Of a stretch of 18,455 nt of DNA, positions 17,002 to 18,455 are shown one piece after another. Origin of the DNA: Thalassiosira profunda (lineage: Eukaryota > Bacillariophyta > Thalassiosirophyceae > Thalassiosirales > Thalassiosiraceae); contig JALLAP010001125.1 in the NCBI GenBank assembly GCA_036939355.1, positions 1 to 18,455 of the forward strand, read 5' to 3'. A program made the translations under genes and the position numbers. Every line of letters starts with the position of its first letter. Position 1 is the stretch's first letter. The notes under the pieces are model-generated. The model had not been told where the DNA came from. It saw nothing but the letters and a program-made list of their open reading frames with translations, and made no database searches.

Positions 17002-18006
17002 ATGAAGCTCGCCCTGCTACCCCTGGCCGCGCTCGCGGCCTCCGCCTCGGCCGCCGACGTCGTCGGCGACGCCACCATCGTCGACCACAGTCGCGTCCAC
17101 AAGCCCAGCAGCCTCCGCGCCGAGCACGCTGCGCGCCACCTCGAGGGCCACACAGGAGGCCAGGGTCAGGGCGGCCAGGGCTTGGGCCAGGGCTTGGGCC
17201 AGGGCTTGGGCGGCGACCCGGGCCTCGCGGCCACCCTCGGCTGCCTCGTCGGCGGGGGCGCCAACCCCCTGGACTGCTGCGTCGGCAAAACCGACGCCAT
17301 CTGCACGCTCCTCAACTGCGTCAACCTCGAGACCATCGCCATCGCCGACAGCTGCGAGTGCAGCCAGATCGAAACGTCGTGCGGGGCGGTGGTCTTCTTC
17401 GATGCCATGGTGCCCGGCATCGCGAGCATGTGCGGCCAGGTCACCGACTGTTGCAGCGGCGGCGAAGGTGGCGATACCAACGAGGGGTTCAACCAGTGCA
17501 TGGAAGATGGTATTGAAAGCGGCGATGTGAACGCCCCGGACTTCGCGAGTTTGATCCCGGGGTTGGCGATGGGCCCCGGCCCTGTCATTCCCACTGGTGC
17601 CACCCCCGCGGCGGGCACGGGCGCCACCGATGCCCCCTCTGGAGGATGCAGCTTCTGCCCCGGTGGCGTGGAGCCCGCCCTCGAAATCCCCATGAGCGAC
17701 GGGAACACCTGTGGCACGGCCCAGACGTACGCGGCCACCCTGGCGGCGGACGATCCGATGTGCGCAACGGCCCAGCTGGGCGAGATCATTTGCTGCCCTC
17801 CGGAGGGGGGACTCGATCTTCCAGTGCTCCCGACTCTGGAGCCTATTGACGGGGGCGTTACTACCGCTGCTACGGTTCCGGCCGTAACCACCGCAGCCAC
17901 CGAGGCGGCGCCCACTCCCACCCCTCCTCCGAGCAGCGCCAGCGTCCATGCGGCGAAAACCTTGGCGCTCATGGCCGGCTCGGCGTTGGCGATGGCATTT
18001 GTCTGA
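17002..18006 (+). CDS. Secreted Cys-rich protein with GPI-like tail and a CSFC-CCP domain (paralogue B)
   Basis: The 334-residue intronless ORF starts at an ATG in context GACCATGA; the longer open frame from 16897 begins only with GTG. Parts: signal peptide (1-18, ending ASASAA); a Gly/Gln repeat (about 52-72); a ten-cysteine domain (81-151) whose spacing matches paralogue A; the FNQCMEDGIESGDVNAPDF segment (163-181); a second Cys module starting CSFCPGG (216-222) with Cys237, Cys254 and CCP at 264-266, a pattern I associate with many diatom extracellular proteins; a Thr/Pro-rich stalk; and a hydrophobic tail (LALMAGSALAMAFV) after PPPSSAS that fits a GPI-anchor signal. The paralogue lacks the second Cys module. 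Function unknown; probably a surface or wall protein. Confidence 0.83.
   Translation: MKLALLPLAALAASASAADVVGDATIVDHSRVHKPSSLRAEHAARHLEGHTGGQGQGGQGLGQGLGQGLGGDPGLAATLGCLVGGGANPLDCCVGKTDAICTLLNCVNLETIAIADSCECSQIETSCGAVVFFDAMVPGIASMCGQVTDCCSGGEGGDTNEGFNQCMEDGIESGDVNAPDFASLIPGLAMGPGPVIPTGATPAAGTGATDAPSGGCSFCPGGVEPALEIPMSDGNTCGTAQTYAATLAADDPMCATAQLGEIICCPPEGGLDLPVLPTLEPIDGGVTTAATVPAVTTAATEAAPTPTPPPSSASVHAAKTLALMAGSALAMAFV
17173..17211 (+). repeat. 12-bp tandem repeat encoding Gly-Leu-Gly-Gln
   Basis: The unit GGCTTGGGCCAG occurs twice perfectly (17179-17190, 17191-17202) with partial copies on both sides, giving a GLGQ run. The repeat keeps the frame, so copy number may vary between alleles. Confidence 0.8.
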
Positions 18007-18273
18007 GAGATTGAAACAACGGGCAAGTTGTGGGGCTGGGATCTGGAATGTGGGCGGTGTGTCCAACAGCTTTTATATTTGTGTGGCCAATCGGATGCCT
18101 GTTTCGTACGAGTATCACAGTGTTAAAGTGAGAGTCTCGTAGCAGACGCGTTTACGACACTAGCTATTGTTACAACACGACATGATTGACCTACAGTCTT
18201 TCAAACATTGATCACATCAAACATAAAGTTGTCCGAGAGACCCCATCGAACGAGCTGGCGAGCTGGAGCGCCG

Positions 18274-18455
18274 CTATGATCCAAAAAGACCGTCCACAAA
18301 CTGCCTCAACCGGCTCGGGCGTTGCTGAGTCGCTGGCTGCGCCGGCTGGCGGCCCAGCGGCTCAAAGGTGCACCCAGAGCAATCGAGGTTGCAGCCCCTC
18401 GGAATCCGAACCTTGTTGTTGCCGGTATTGATGCGCTCGAACCCGTGGAGGATGT
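18274..18455 (-). CDS. C-terminal end of an unknown protein (5' partial, runs off the right edge)
   Basis: On the minus strand the frame beginning at 18453 is open from the right edge to TAG at 18276-18274, giving 59 residues. Most codons end in G or C (ATC CTC CAC GGG TTC GAG CGC), the same bias as the clear genes here, which favours this frame over the others. The peptide includes FERINTGNNKVRIPRGCNLD followed by CSGC, then a Gln/Pro/Arg-rich stretch and a final FVDGLFGS. Three cysteines (C-x3-C-x2-C) are close together. I do not recognise the family. It is convergent with paralogue B, whose stop lies 267 bases away. Confidence 0.5.
   Translation of the reverse strand, partial: ILHGFERINTGNNKVRIPRGCNLDCSGCTFEPLGRQPAQPATQQRPSRLRQFVDGLFGS

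Noticed and set aside
17017..18066. Long antisense ORFs opposite the Cys-rich gene (17017-18066 and 17166-18026, minus)
   Set aside because: They are Arg/Gly/Ala- or Pro/Ser-rich shadows of a GC-rich coding strand, with no domain. The plus-strand frame has a signal peptide and conserved cysteines.
18186..18431. Plus-strand ORF of 81 residues at the right edge
   Set aside because: Weak composition and no domain. The opposite strand has a better coding-biased frame.
18425..18455. tRNA T-arm-like sequence on the minus strand (GGGTTCGAG)
   Set aside because: No matching stem or acceptor/anticodon arms; the segment fits a coding frame.

Overview
The window looks like nuclear DNA of a diatom, most likely a centric one. 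Support: short spliceosomal introns (64-122 bp, plus one of 462 bp) with gtgagt-type donors; GC-rich exons beside AT-richer spacers; compact gene spacing; and several protein types typical of diatoms. These are a secreted LRR protein ending in a CPCC tail, a DUF6824-type domain, a CxxC/HxxxC domain found in many diatom proteins, and a small protein with an SGF-type plastid targeting site. I cannot name the species.

Left part (1-6532): the end of a coiled-coil protein (1-209, +); a tail-anchored glutathione S-transferase-like protein (471-1316, -); a 633-residue protein with three membrane segments and an acidic central region (1930-3831, +); a divergent pair of small single-pass membrane proteins (4164-4481, -; 4679-5487, + with three exons); and a small plastid-targeted protein (6170-6532, +).

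Right part (7570-18455) is rich in secreted or surface proteins: a secreted LRR protein with three exons (7570-9651, +); a nuclear-looking 2OG-Fe(II) dioxygenase-like protein with a C-terminal Cys/His domain (9973-12247, -); a VWA-Cache-transmembrane protein resembling the alpha2delta calcium channel subunit (12687-15126, +); a DUF6824-like protein that touches its 3' end (15123-15638, +); two divergent paralogous Cys-rich proteins with GPI-anchor-like tails (15751-16818, -; 17002-18006, +); and the 3' end of another gene at the right edge (18274-18455, -).

Three single Ns (10594, 14011, 14704) are each flanked by an exact 72-bp direct repeat. These look like unmerged contig overlaps rather than biology. 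Dropping one copy plus the N (73 bases) restores the reading frame of both genes affected. All spliced lengths given here use that correction.

The genes do not form an obvious pathway. The common theme on the right is the cell surface: LRR, VWA/Cache receptor-like and GPI-like Cys-rich proteins. No RNA genes, mobile elements or CRISPR arrays were recognised.
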